A stretch of 25,623 nt of DNA from a virus: positions 1 through 25,623 of IMG/VR virus record IMGVR_UViG_3300050821_010353. One strand, given 5' to 3'. Made by a program: the position numbers and the translations under genes. Shown one piece after another: positions 1 to 6,230 of this stretch. How positions within the stretch are numbered: position 1 is the stretch's first letter; each line of letters opens with the position of its first letter. The notes under the pieces are model-generated. The model ran no database searches. It worked only from the letters and a program-made list of their open reading frames with translations, and was not told the DNA's origin.

Positions 1-465
1 CAGGCCCTGCCAAACCGAACGTGCCCTGCCGCGCTCTGCCGCAACCAGCCCCGCCGGCCTAGCCGTGCCCGAACTCGCCATGCCATGCCGATCACGCCGA
101 GCCGTGCCTCGCCGCTCCAGCCGAGCCATGCCCGCCTGGCCGCGCCGCGGCCAACCAGGCCTCGCCTAGCCGGATCACGCCCGGCCTCGCCCGGCCGCGC
201 CGCGCCTTGCCGGCCACCCGCGCCACGCCGAGCCGAGCCTTGCCAGGCCTGGCCGAGCCTTGTCAGGCCGGACCATGCCGGCCAAGCCGCGCCCCACACC
301 GCCAAGCCAAGCCGAGCCTTACCTTGCCCGACCACCCCGGCCTTGCCAGGCCATGTCGCGCCATGCCTCGCCGCACCTCGCCTTGCCGCGCCTGCCTGAC
401 CTCGCCTCGCCTCGCCGGACCTGGCCGTGCCAGACCAAACCAAGTCGCACCTCGCCTGCCTTGCC
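1..465. repeat. Degenerate GGCNN pentanucleotide array
   Basis: On the plus strand the sequence is a run of GCC/TGCC units spaced mostly 5 bases apart; read on the minus strand it is GGC plus two variable bases (such as GGCAA, GGCGA, GGCTC, GGCAT) repeated for about 465 bases, with occasional slips. It begins right after the TGA of the recombinase gene that ends at 466 and continues to the window edge, so its full length is unknown. A period of 5 keeps several reading frames free of stops, which produces long but low-complexity spurious ORFs rich in Pro, Ala and Arg; I do not call them genes. The minus-strand RNA or DNA has GG every 5 bases and could form two-tetrad G-quadruplexes. Function unknown. 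Confidence 0.85.
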
Positions 466-1458
466 TCAGCTTCGACCATGGCCGGGGCCTCGCGTCGAAG
501 GATCAGCCGCGGCGGGCGGGCGGGGGTTTGCTCCACCCGCCGCGGCCTCATCCGGCGGTCGTCTCTCGGCCTCTACTGGAGGAGCGGCCGAGGCGCCGGA
601 ATCTGATGCGAATTCGTCGAGCTTGTCGGCCGCCGGCTGCGCTTCCCCAGGCGGCGGCGCAAGCGGCGGAAACGTCTCATCGAGCGCCGCCATGCCGTCT
701 TGGACGGCCTTCATCATGGCGATGGCTTGGGAGACGTCGGGCGCCAACCACTCGGGCGCGGTGCGGCCTAGGACCGCCTCGACCCGCTTGATGTCGACCT
801 TCGCCTCCAGCTTGGCGATGGTCTTGGCGCGCCAGTTCGCCAGGTCTTTGCCGATCTTGCCGACCAGCGCATCCTTGGCCTCCTCGAAGGCGAAGTCAGC
901 GAAGGTCTGCAGGGCGTTGACGGTGACGTTGCGCTGGGCCTTCGACGCGCCGATCGCGAACGCGATTTGGCCCGCCCGATCGGCGTCGGTTTTTAGCGAC
1001 TTCTGCGACTTGTATTGCTGGAACGGCCGAGTCAGCGAATAGCCGGATTCGTAATCAGTGAATCGAGCGTAAAACATCCAGGAATCGCCGAAGTCGATCG
1101 CGCGCGTGTCGACCTCGCAATTGCCGTAGGTCCGGGCCAAGTCGTTGGCGAGCTTGATGGAGTGACCTTCGATGTATTCGACGACCCAGGTTTCCTTCCC
1201 AGTCTTCTCGTCCTTGATTTTTTTGCGCACTGGATAGCGGTAATACCAATCCTCGCCAGCGCGGGCGGCCAACGTCTTCAGGCTGAGGAAGATTTTCTCT
1301 ATCTCGCGCGGCACTGCGATCTTTTGCGCGCCGATGACCCGGCCGCCGGCGGTCGCAAATTCGGCGGCGGTCGCCGGCACGCTCGCCGGGGCGATGATCT
1401 CAGTCTTGGCGAAGGCGTCGAGGAGCGACGCGCGGTCCTCTGGGTCGTCTACAGGCAT
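466..1458 (-). CDS. Putative phage single-strand annealing recombinase (RecT/Rad52-like)
   Basis: A 330-residue protein probably acting as the annealing half of a phage recombination pair: it would coat single-stranded DNA made by the neighbouring exonuclease and pair it with a homologous strand. The central part (about residues 75-190) holds the pattern EGHSIKLANDLARTYGN, then a beta-rich stretch ending in QIAFAIGASKAQRNVTVNAL, which resembles phage annealing proteins with an EGPS...LA / SKA.RN signature. The last 80 residues are a low-complexity Pro/Ala/Glu tail, possibly for binding SSB or the nuclease. The start lies 2 bases after the exonuclease stop, so the pair is co-transcribed and probably translationally coupled. 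The coding strand has an A7 run (1218-1224). The exact superfamily (RecT, Erf or Sak) is uncertain; the context is the strongest argument. Confidence 0.62.
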   Translation of the reverse strand: MPVDDPEDRASLLDAFAKTEIIAPASVPATAAEFATAGGRVIGAQKIAVPREIEKIFLSLKTLAARAGEDWYYRYPVRKKIKDEKTGKETWVVEYIEGHSIKLANDLARTYGNCEVDTRAIDFGDSWMFYARFTDYESGYSLTRPFQQYKSQKSLKTDADRAGQIAFAIGASKAQRNVTVNALQTFADFAFEEAKDALVGKIGKDLANWRAKTIAKLEAKVDIKRVEAVLGRTAPEWLAPDVSQAIAMMKAVQDGMAALDETFPPLAPPPGEAQPAADKLDEFASDSGASAAPPVEAERRPPDEAAAGGANPRPPAAADPSTRGPGHGRS

Positions 1459-1460
1459 GA

Positions 1461-2459
1461 TTAGCTTCCCTTGATCGGACTGATACGCAGCACCCGCGGA
1501 TTACTCGGCTCGACGACGTGGCCTTTGCGCGGTTCGTTCTTCCACGCGATCCGCCAGCCAGGCAGGAACCCGCGCTCATGCACGCCGAGCCGGGCCTTGA
1601 CCCTGGTTTCGACGTTCTCGATCTGCTTCACCGCGTCTTTGATGAGCGTGCTCAGCGTCGCCCGGGTCGCCAGCATGCCGGGGAGATCGTTGTCGCCGCT
1701 GAGATCGAGCGGCGGCGTCTTGATCTCGGCTCTCGGATAGACCCGGCTGATTGTCTCGGCGTCGTTCTCCGGATCGAGGACCGGCATCAAGCCGGCCTCG
1801 AAGTCGGCCCAAAAGCGGCTGACCGCGGCGCGGATGCGGGCCTCGGCTGCCTCATGGCGGATGAGCTCGAAAATAACCGGCCGCCATTCGTAACGCGCGA
1901 CGACCAGGGCGGCGAGCGCGCCCCAGGCGGCGCGCGCCAGCATCATCTCGGACAAGGTCTGTAGCTGATGGCCGAGCGGCGGCCCGTCGGCCCACTCGCG
2001 CTCGAACACGCCCTCGGTCAGCATCTTGCACTGAACGACGCCGAGCCCGTCGCGCTCCGGATCGAGCGCCTCGGCGTCCGGCGTGGCGCCGAGCCGGATC
2101 GATGGATCACGCAGATAAACGCGCGGCCGGCTTACGATCCATCCCGGGCGTTCGTCGGCGAGCATCTCGAGCACCGCCGCCTCGCCCCACCGGCCGATGC
2201 GCAGCATGGAACCGTCGGCCATGCCCTCGCCGCCGAGCAGGCCCGCCTTCTCGGCCCATAGGCTGAGCCGGGTGCGGCCGTAAGGATGAGCGCCGAACAA
2301 GGCGGAGACGTCAGACGCGGTGACGTCGTGCATCCGCCATTCGAGCCATTCCGAGCGGCTCTTGATCGGCCGCCGTTCGATGAGGTCGCCGCCGGCGCTA
2401 CCGACGGCGACCATCCCGACGTCGCCGAGCGGGAGATGCTCAGCTTGGCCGGAATTCAT
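1461..2459 (-). CDS. YqaJ-type viral recombinase exonuclease
   Basis: A 332-residue nuclease of the YqaJ/lambda-exonuclease fold, expected to resect double-stranded ends to give single strands for the annealing protein encoded next. Visible motifs: VTASDVSALFGAHPYG with LW..KAG (residues about 46-72), the conserved Glu in GRWGEA (93), Asp in GATPDAEA (128), the QCK strand (143-145, where relatives have ExK) and the H.LQ helix around 164-168. These are the metal-binding and catalytic positions of the PD-(D/E)XK nuclease core. The first 35 residues are poorly conserved-looking, so the true start could be Met16; I keep 2459 because its ATG overlaps the TGA of the upstream gene (ATGA). Together with 466-1458 it forms a Red-like system. 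Confidence 0.82.
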   Translation of the reverse strand: MNSGQAEHLPLGDVGMVAVGSAGGDLIERRPIKSRSEWLEWRMHDVTASDVSALFGAHPYGRTRLSLWAEKAGLLGGEGMADGSMLRIGRWGEAAVLEMLADERPGWIVSRPRVYLRDPSIRLGATPDAEALDPERDGLGVVQCKMLTEGVFEREWADGPPLGHQLQTLSEMMLARAAWGALAALVVARYEWRPVIFELIRHEAAEARIRAAVSRFWADFEAGLMPVLDPENDAETISRVYPRAEIKTPPLDLSGDNDLPGMLATRATLSTLIKDAVKQIENVETRVKARLGVHERGFLPGWRIAWKNEPRKGHVVEPSNPRVLRISPIKGS

Positions 2460-2665
2460 GGGAGGAGCGCCTTTAGCTTGCCGAACTGGTCGGCGAGCCC
2501 GTCAATCGCCTTGCGCGTTTCGTCATGCGCATCGGCGAAGCGCTCGCCCAAATCGTCGAGCGTATCGCAAAGCTCCAGGATCGCCTCGACCATGGTCGTG
2601 TCGTGATCGTTGACGCCCTTCATGATTTCGCGTCGGGCATCCAAACGTTGGGTGCGCGTTCGCAT
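2456..2665 (-). CDS. Small hypothetical protein, predicted coiled coil
   Basis: A 69-residue acidic, helix-rich protein of unknown function. Residues about 20-65 contain heptad-like hydrophobic spacing (ILELCDTLDDL, FADAHDET, IDGLADQFGKLKALL), which suggests a short coiled coil and oligomerisation. The start is well supported: a strong Shine-Dalgarno sequence (GGGAGGGGAG on the minus strand) lies about 5 bases upstream. Its TGA overlaps the exonuclease ATG by 4 bases, so it is part of the recombination operon and could be an accessory factor of the nuclease, but nothing in the sequence proves this. Confidence 0.7.
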   Translation of the reverse strand: MRTRTQRLDARREIMKGVNDHDTTMVEAILELCDTLDDLGERFADAHDETRKAIDGLADQFGKLKALLP

Positions 2666-2678
2666 TGGCTCCCCTCCC

Positions 2679-3026
2679 TCAAGTCCAGACGATGCGTTCG
2701 AACAAAACCGCCGGCCCGGCGATCCAATCGAGCAATTCAGGGTCGCCCTCCTCGCGCAGCAACGTCGCGCGCCGATAGAGCGTGGTGGCGGCCTCGTTGC
2801 GCGGCAGGCGCTTCGGATGGCCCATCTCGTCGACGAACATATCGGCGCGCTTGAAGTTGAGGCCGCCGGCGAAGTCGGCCAGGACGGCGACGTGCTCGGG
2901 ATCGCACTCGCCGAGCAGGATCCGCAGCAGTTCGCGAAGTTCGTTGTAGGTCGGCCGCTCCGGCAGTTCGAACGTCCGCCGCTCCTCGGGCGAGCCCGGC
3001 TTCATGACGAGAAGGCGCGTCTCCAT
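2679..3026 (-). CDS. DUF3846-like small phage protein
   Basis: A 115-residue protein. The C-terminal half has the pattern FVDEMGHPKRLPRNEAA.. LYRRA followed by WIAGPAVLF, reminiscent of the DUF3846 family (an N..A.. motif followed by a G.A(V/L) strand) found on phages, plasmids and conjugative elements; function unknown there. I chose the ATG at 3026 rather than the longer upstream start because it forms a TGATG junction with the preceding gene. The gene sits between unknown small genes and the recombination pair in the leftward early operon, a position typical of host-takeover or counter-defence genes; that role is only inferred. Confidence 0.62.
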   Translation of the reverse strand: METRLLVMKPGSPEERRTFELPERPTYNELRELLRILLGECDPEHVAVLADFAGGLNFKRADMFVDEMGHPKRLPRNEAATTLYRRATLLREEGDPELLDWIAGPAVLFERIVWT

Positions 3027-3214
3027 CAGGTTTTGCCTACGGTGAGAACGGCGATCCAATGCTCCTCCGGCTTTGCCTCTGTCGGGCCGGAGAAGGTCGC
3101 CAGCCAGTTGAATTTGTCCTCCATCGCGCCCTGCCGGATGGCGAGCGCGATCTCGTATTCAAGCTCGGCGAGTCTAGCCTCGACGTCGGCCTTGCGTGGC
3201 TCGGTCCAGCTCAT
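3026..3214 (-). CDS. Small hypothetical protein
   Basis: A 62-residue protein with an amphipathic N-terminal helix (VEARLAELEYEIALAIRQG) and a C-terminal strand-like segment ending in AVLTVGKT. No family recognised. Its ATG overlaps the stop of the upstream gene (ATGA, 3211-3214) and its stop overlaps the next start (TGATG), so the reading frame is supported by operon structure on both sides. Confidence 0.62.
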   Translation of the reverse strand: MSWTEPRKADVEARLAELEYEIALAIRQGAMEDKFNWLATFSGPTEAKPEEHWIAVLTVGKT

Positions 3215-3429
3215 TCCGCGGTCGCCTCCTTGCGGCTCGGCTGCGGCGCCCGTTTGCTGTTGAGCGGCGGTCGTCGCCGGGTCACATGCAATTCCGCCTC
3301 GACCTCGACCAACGCGACCTGCGCGCCGTGCAAGGCCTCCTCAAGATGCTCGACTACGTCGGTCAGATTGGCGCGAAGCCGCTCTAGCCGCGCGGTGATC
3401 GCCTCGCCGTTTCCCCGCCTCGCCGTCAT
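3211..3429 (-). CDS. Small hypothetical protein, helical
   Basis: A 72-residue protein. The first two thirds form one long predicted helix or coiled coil (ARLERLRANLTDVVEHLEEALHGAQVALVEVEAEL); the C-terminus is basic (RRRPPLNSKRAPQPSRK), so nucleic-acid binding is conceivable. The open frame extends much further upstream, but the ATG at 3429 is preferred because it overlaps the TGA of the preceding gene by 4 bases. No family recognised. Confidence 0.6.
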   Translation of the reverse strand: MTARRGNGEAITARLERLRANLTDVVEHLEEALHGAQVALVEVEAELHVTRRRPPLNSKRAPQPSRKEATAE

Positions 3430-4043
3430 GCGCGCACCCTCGTCGCCATCGCGGCCCGCTCGATTTGCGTTAGGTCCCATTGAGCGACCACAAGCCAAAG
3501 GTCGGCCAGACCGATGCGGCGCAGCAGCAGCGGATCGGTCGGCGGCATGGGCGACCAGGTCGCCTCCCACAAAATCGAATAATTCTCCAAGCCGCGCTTC
3601 GGGCGCAGGTGCAGCGGAGGCGTCGGCACCAGCGAGGCGGCGCGCCATTTGCCTCGGTTCGGCAGCGGCGCAAACGATCCGGCCGGCCAATGAAGGATGT
3701 TGCGCGACCGCATCACGGTCCAGCCCGGGCCGCGCCGGTAGCGCGCCCGCGCGTCGTCGGCGGCCATCGTGACCGAGCCATCATGGCTCATGGTCGCGAC
3801 GCAGGTCAGCGCGTCGGCGCGGCATAGCGCCAGCTTGGGAAAGCCGACGCCTTCGCCCTCGGTATTGACCCCGGCGGCCTTCACACTTTCGAGCGCTTGG
3901 ATGACCAGCCGGCCGAGGGCGAGGAATTGATAGGCGCGCATACATTCGCGGTCGATCGGCCGCGACCAGTGCACGTGTTTCTTGTATTCGCGATAGAGTT
4001 CGCGGGCCTTGCCGCGATCAAGCTCGACGGAAACGGCGTGCAT
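3426..4043 (-). CDS. Hypothetical protein, first gene of the leftward early operon
   Basis: A 205-residue protein and the first gene transcribed from the leftward promoter. The N-terminus is charged and helical (ARELYREYKKHVHWSR..D..CMRAYQFLALG). The C-terminal half reads LENYSILWEATWSPMPPTDPLLLRRI..ADLWLVVAQWDLTQIERAAM, a segment that looks like a conserved globular domain, but I cannot name it. A GAGG ribosome-binding sequence lies about 7 bases upstream of the ATG at 4043, and the start is only about 20-25 bases downstream of the predicted transcription start. Operator 1 overlaps its 5' leader, so it should be switched off in lysogens. Confidence 0.7.
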   Translation of the reverse strand: MHAVSVELDRGKARELYREYKKHVHWSRPIDRECMRAYQFLALGRLVIQALESVKAAGVNTEGEGVGFPKLALCRADALTCVATMSHDGSVTMAADDARARYRRGPGWTVMRSRNILHWPAGSFAPLPNRGKWRAASLVPTPPLHLRPKRGLENYSILWEATWSPMPPTDPLLLRRIGLADLWLVVAQWDLTQIERAAMATRVRA

Positions 4044-4047
4044 TGAG

Positions 4048-4064
4048 GTTGCCTCGTGGCCAAC
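4048..4064. promoter_or_regulatory. Repressor operator copy 1
   Basis: GTTGCCTCGTGGCCAAC, a 17-bp dyad with outer arms GTTG/CAAC. It lies just downstream of the leftward -10 region and just upstream of the first leftward gene. It shares its length and arms with four other copies in the window. Its centre is 26 bp from that of copy 2, about two and a half helical turns. Confidence 0.75.
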
Positions 4065-4070
4065 GGGATG

Positions 4071-4099
4071 ATCGTTGGCGATAAGGCAACCTTTGTCAA
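4071..4099 (-). promoter_or_regulatory. Leftward early promoter
   Basis: On the minus strand a perfect -35 box TTGACA (4099-4094) is followed after 17 bases by a weak -10 AACGAT (4076-4071). Operator copy 2 fills the spacer. Transcription would start near 4064 and run into the leftward operon. The arrangement is that of a repressible phage early promoter. Confidence 0.65.
4074..4090. promoter_or_regulatory. Repressor operator copy 2
   Basis: GTTGGCGATAAGGCAAC, a 17-bp dyad lying between the -35 and -10 boxes of the leftward promoter. Binding here would block RNA polymerase directly. Together with copy 1 it forms a larger nested palindrome across about 47 bp. Confidence 0.78.
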
Positions 4100-4121
4100 G
4101 TGGGGCCGGCCGCGCGCCGGG

Positions 4122-4499
4122 CTATGGCTCGGATTTTGGCGGGCGCATCATGACTTCTAAAACGCTCAGATAGTGCTCGCGCTCCTCGGGCGAGAGGTGT
4201 TCGAGCATGGCGTCGGCGGACTTGAAGTCCGGCGGGAAAAAAAATTGCCACGGCTTGATCGAGAGCGCTTTCGCCAGACGGAACTGGACAAGCAGGCTGT
4301 AGGCGCGGTGGCCGCGTTCATAGCGGGAAATCTCGCCTTTGCTGGTTTTGAGCGCGGCGGCCAAGTCCTCTTGGGACATGCCGCGAAACTCCCGCCACTC
4401 CTTGAGATAAAAGCGGTATCCGTCGCGCTCGCCTTTCGGCGCGCTGATAAAAACTCGGCGCCGCCGAGGCGGCCGTGGTGGTGGCTTGGACGTTGGCAT
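4122..4499 (-). CDS. XRE-family immunity repressor (CI-like, short)
   Basis: A 125-residue DNA-binding protein. A basic Pro/Arg N-terminal arm (residues 1-15) is followed by a helix-turn-helix domain: FRGMSQEDLAAALKTSKGEISRYERGHR (about 38-64). After it come a helical segment and a C-terminal region with LEHLSPEEREHYLSVLEVMM, probably for dimerisation. There is no S24 peptidase-like domain, so self-cleavage after DNA damage is not expected; induction must use another route. The ATG at 4499 is chosen over upstream starts because the dyad operator and a -10 box overlap it and a transcript starting there would be leaderless, as with lambda cI from PRM. The coding strand contains a T8 run (4237-4244). 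Position between divergent operons and operators supports the repressor role. Confidence 0.8.
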   Translation of the reverse strand: MPTSKPPPRPPRRRRVFISAPKGERDGYRFYLKEWREFRGMSQEDLAAALKTSKGEISRYERGHRAYSLLVQFRLAKALSIKPWQFFFPPDFKSADAMLEHLSPEEREHYLSVLEVMMRPPKSEP

Positions 4500-4508
4500 A
4501 TTGCCAAC
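4492..4508. promoter_or_regulatory. Repressor operator copy 3 (autoregulatory)
   Basis: GTTGGCATATTGCCAAC, a perfect 7+3+7 palindrome and the best copy of the 17-bp operator. It covers the repressor start codon (4497-4499) and overlaps the predicted -10 box of the repressor promoter, so the repressor probably limits its own synthesis. Confidence 0.8.
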
Positions 4509-4534
4509 ATACCACGAGTCGCCGCATGGGTTAA
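4506..4534 (-). promoter_or_regulatory. Repressor promoter
   Basis: On the minus strand TTAACC (-35, 4534-4529), 17 bases, TATGTT (-10, 4511-4506). Each box matches 4 of 6 consensus bases. The start point would fall at or near 4499, the first base of the repressor ATG, predicting a leaderless message. Confidence 0.5.
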
Positions 4535-4580
4535 CCCGTTTGCCTCTGGAAATTTGGGGAGTGCGCCGCCGACGCGCCAC

Positions 4581-4609
4581 TTGACGGTTCGTTGGCGGTA
4601 ACGCAACCT
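4581..4609 (+). promoter_or_regulatory. Rightward early promoter (weak -10)
   Basis: TTGACG (4581-4586), 17 bases, CAACCT (4604-4609). The -35 is good and the -10 is poor. The layout mirrors the leftward promoter, with an operator filling the spacer. A transcript would start only a few bases before the ATG at 4617, so the first gene may be leaderless. Confidence 0.45.
4591..4607. promoter_or_regulatory. Repressor operator copy 4
   Basis: GTTGGCGGTAACGCAAC, a 17-bp dyad nearly identical to copy 2, placed between the rightward promoter boxes and ending 9 bases before the first rightward gene. Occupation would silence the rightward early operon. Confidence 0.75.
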
Positions 4610-4616
4610 TAAGGGC

Positions 4617-4877
4617 ATGGGCGCCACGTTTCATCGGGCGGGGTTGAAAGACGCGCGGCTGCGGGCCGGCTTCACTCAAGCCGAACTCGCCCGGCGGATC
4701 GGCATCTCCCGCCATTTCGTGCTCGAAGTCGAGAACGGCCATCGCGACGCCGGCTACACGACGATGATGAAGTGGGTGCACGCGCTCGGCGCCGAAGGCT
4801 CGCTCGATCTGTTCCAGCAATTGAGCCGCAAAAGTAAGCCGCCGCGAACGAAAGCAGACACCGCCGAGGTGGCCTAA
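4617..4877 (+). CDS. Cro/HipB-like XRE helix-turn-helix regulator
   Basis: An 86-residue protein made almost entirely of one XRE domain: LKDARLRAGFTQAELARRIGISRHFVLEVENGHRDAGYTTMMKWVHAL (about residues 10-57), with the turn around residues 27-31 and recognition helix SRHFVLEVE. It is the first gene of the rightward early operon, opposite the repressor, which is the usual place for a Cro-like antirepressor; the domain spacing also resembles HipB/Y4mF antitoxins, but no toxin partner is adjacent. The ATG lies 9 bases after operator copy 4 and has no well-spaced ribosome-binding site, consistent with a leaderless start. Its TAA directly touches the next ATG. Confidence 0.78.
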   Translation: MGATFHRAGLKDARLRAGFTQAELARRIGISRHFVLEVENGHRDAGYTTMMKWVHALGAEGSLDLFQQLSRKSKPPRTKADTAEVA

Positions 4878-5291
4878 ATGCCGCGCCCGGTCGCACAGCG
4901 CGACCTATTGGGCCGGCCGTTGCGGCGAGCGCCGCCGGCGCCCGAATTCGCCCTGCAATGTCTGGTCGCCGATGTCCTCCGCCGCTGGATCACGCCCGGC
5001 TGGAGGTTCTCGCATTTCCCGGCCGGCGAACTCCGCAACAAGGTGACGGCCGGCAGGCTCAAGCGGATGGGCCTCGCCCGCGGCTGGGCCGATCTGATCC
5101 TGCTCTCGCCGGCCGCGCTCGCCCATTTCCTCGAACTGAAACGGCGCGGCGAGACGCTGTCCGACGATCAGGAGGACTTCGAAAGCTACTGCCTGGCGCA
5201 TGGCTATCCGCACGCATGGACCGACAGCTTCGACGGTGCGCTGTTCATCCTCAAACGCTGGGGCGCGCTGAGAACGGGGATCAGCGCATGA
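4878..5291 (+). CDS. VRR-NUC domain nuclease
   Basis: A 137-residue single-domain nuclease of the VRR-NUC group (PD-(D/E)XK fold), known from phages and from the C-terminus of FAN1, where it cuts branched or flapped DNA. Motifs visible: FPAGELRNKVTAGRLKRMGL (about 45-65), the metal-binding Asp in GWADLILL, the ELK strand in HFLELKRRGE and the downstream Gln of SDDQEDF. All key residues are present, so it should be active. It directly follows the Cro-like gene and overlaps the next gene by 4 bases. A role in resolving recombination or replication intermediates is likely; the precise substrate cannot be read from the sequence. Confidence 0.85.
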   Translation: MPRPVAQRDLLGRPLRRAPPAPEFALQCLVADVLRRWITPGWRFSHFPAGELRNKVTAGRLKRMGLARGWADLILLSPAALAHFLELKRRGETLSDDQEDFESYCLAHGYPHAWTDSFDGALFILKRWGALRTGISA

Positions 5292-5488
5292 GCGACGATC
5301 CGTTTCACGACGACATCGGCGGCCATGCCTCATACGTGGTCAAGCACGTTCTCCCGGATATCTCCGAAAACTACAGCGTTTGCCTGCCGTGCCTCGCCGC
5401 GGAAGTCGTCCGCCAGCTTGAGGCGATGCTGAAAAAATTCGAGCCGCATCCGGCCGACGCGATCGGCCCGACGAAGGGCAGCGCATGA
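5288..5488 (+). CDS. Small hypothetical protein
   Basis: A 66-residue protein with two Cys in YSVCLPCLAAEVVRQLEAML, followed by a helix; a single CxxC is too little to call a zinc ribbon unless it dimerises. ATGA overlaps with the upstream nuclease and the downstream gene support this frame. No family recognised. Confidence 0.6.
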   Translation: MSDDPFHDDIGGHASYVVKHVLPDISENYSVCLPCLAAEVVRQLEAMLKKFEPHPADAIGPTKGSA

Positions 5489-5886
5489 GCGCCTTCAACC
5501 TCATCGACGCTCTCGCCGATCGCGCCGCCAAAGCCGAAGGCGTGTCACAGCCTCAAGCGCGACCGGCGGTCGAGGAGGCGAGTGAAGTGCTCGAGTGGCG
5601 GATGGGCCGCGAGCCGCCGCGCGGTCGGGTGTTGCGCTTGGCGCGGCTCCTGATCCACCCGGGCAAGCATCGGCGGATGCGGCGCGTCAAGGTCGAGATC
5701 GACGACATCATGCTCGCCGGCTCCGAGGGCGGCGAGGTCCCGAGCATCGCCGTCACATGCACCCGCTGCGGCGAAAGCGTCGAAATTTTCGGCCAGAGTG
5801 AAGCGTCGATCATCCGCGGCTGCGCGACGCTCGCCGACGATTGCGGCGAGTGGAATTTTTACGTCCACGACGAGGCGAGCGCATGA
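5485..5886 (+). CDS. Hypothetical phage protein with Cys-rich C-terminal domain
   Basis: A 133-residue protein. The N-terminal half is helical (ALADRAAKAEG, VEEASEVLEWRM). The C-terminal half has the pattern VTCTRCGESVEIFGQSEASIIRGCATLADDCGEWNFYV: a CxxC knuckle followed by two further Cys that could complete a zinc site. Similar CxxC...GxSE.S..R..A.L...C arrangements recur among phage proteins of unknown function. ATGA overlaps link it to both neighbours. Confidence 0.65.
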   Translation: MSAFNLIDALADRAAKAEGVSQPQARPAVEEASEVLEWRMGREPPRGRVLRLARLLIHPGKHRRMRRVKVEIDDIMLAGSEGGEVPSIAVTCTRCGESVEIFGQSEASIIRGCATLADDCGEWNFYVHDEASA

Positions 5887-6230
5887 AGATCACCGGCGAC
5901 GACGCCGCGGTCATCAAGGGCATGCTCGCGCGCGGCGACAAGCAGCAATGGATCGTCGCTTGGTTCGGCGGCGACTTTAACCCGGGCCGAGTGGCGGAGA
6001 TCAGCACCGGCGCCAAGTTCGCCCATGTTGAGCCGGCGCCGCGATCGCGCCTGCCGCCTATTGGCCCCTACGTCTCCGGCCAATCGGCGCATCGCGCGCT
6101 GCTGGCGCTCGGTCCGGTCAAGGCGGCGATCGATCGGGCGATCCGCGAACTGACGGTAATCGACGAAGAACCAGGGAGGCCCAAGCGTGGACAAGAAAGT
6201 CGAGGCGCTGAGAGCGCACCCGGCGGCTGA
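5883..6230 (+). CDS. Small helix-turn-helix-like phage protein
   Basis: A 115-residue protein. The first 40 residues (DDAAVIKGMLARGDKQQWIVAWFGGDFNPGRVAEISTG) look like the resolvase/sigma-like helix-turn-helix common in small phage proteins, where a basic helix is followed by IA.WFG..N.GR..EI. The remainder is low complexity. DNA binding is therefore likely but the target is unknown. The start at 5883 overlaps the preceding stop (ATGA). Its 3' end overlaps the next gene by 44 bases, so either the last residues are dispensable or the next gene starts later. Confidence 0.65.
   Translation: MKITGDDAAVIKGMLARGDKQQWIVAWFGGDFNPGRVAEISTGAKFAHVEPAPRSRLPPIGPYVSGQSAHRALLALGPVKAAIDRAIRELTVIDEEPGRPKRGQESRGAESAPGG

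Noticed and set aside
85-1042. Long plus-strand open frames over the left repeat (85-399, 207-791, 260-1042)
   Set aside because: They are Pro/Ala/Arg low-complexity frames kept open by the 5-base GC-rich repeat, and they extend antisense into the recombinase gene.
1218-1224. Programmed frameshifting at the A7 run in the recombinase gene
   Set aside because: The protein is continuous and of reasonable length in one frame, and the alternative frame encodes no recognisable domain.
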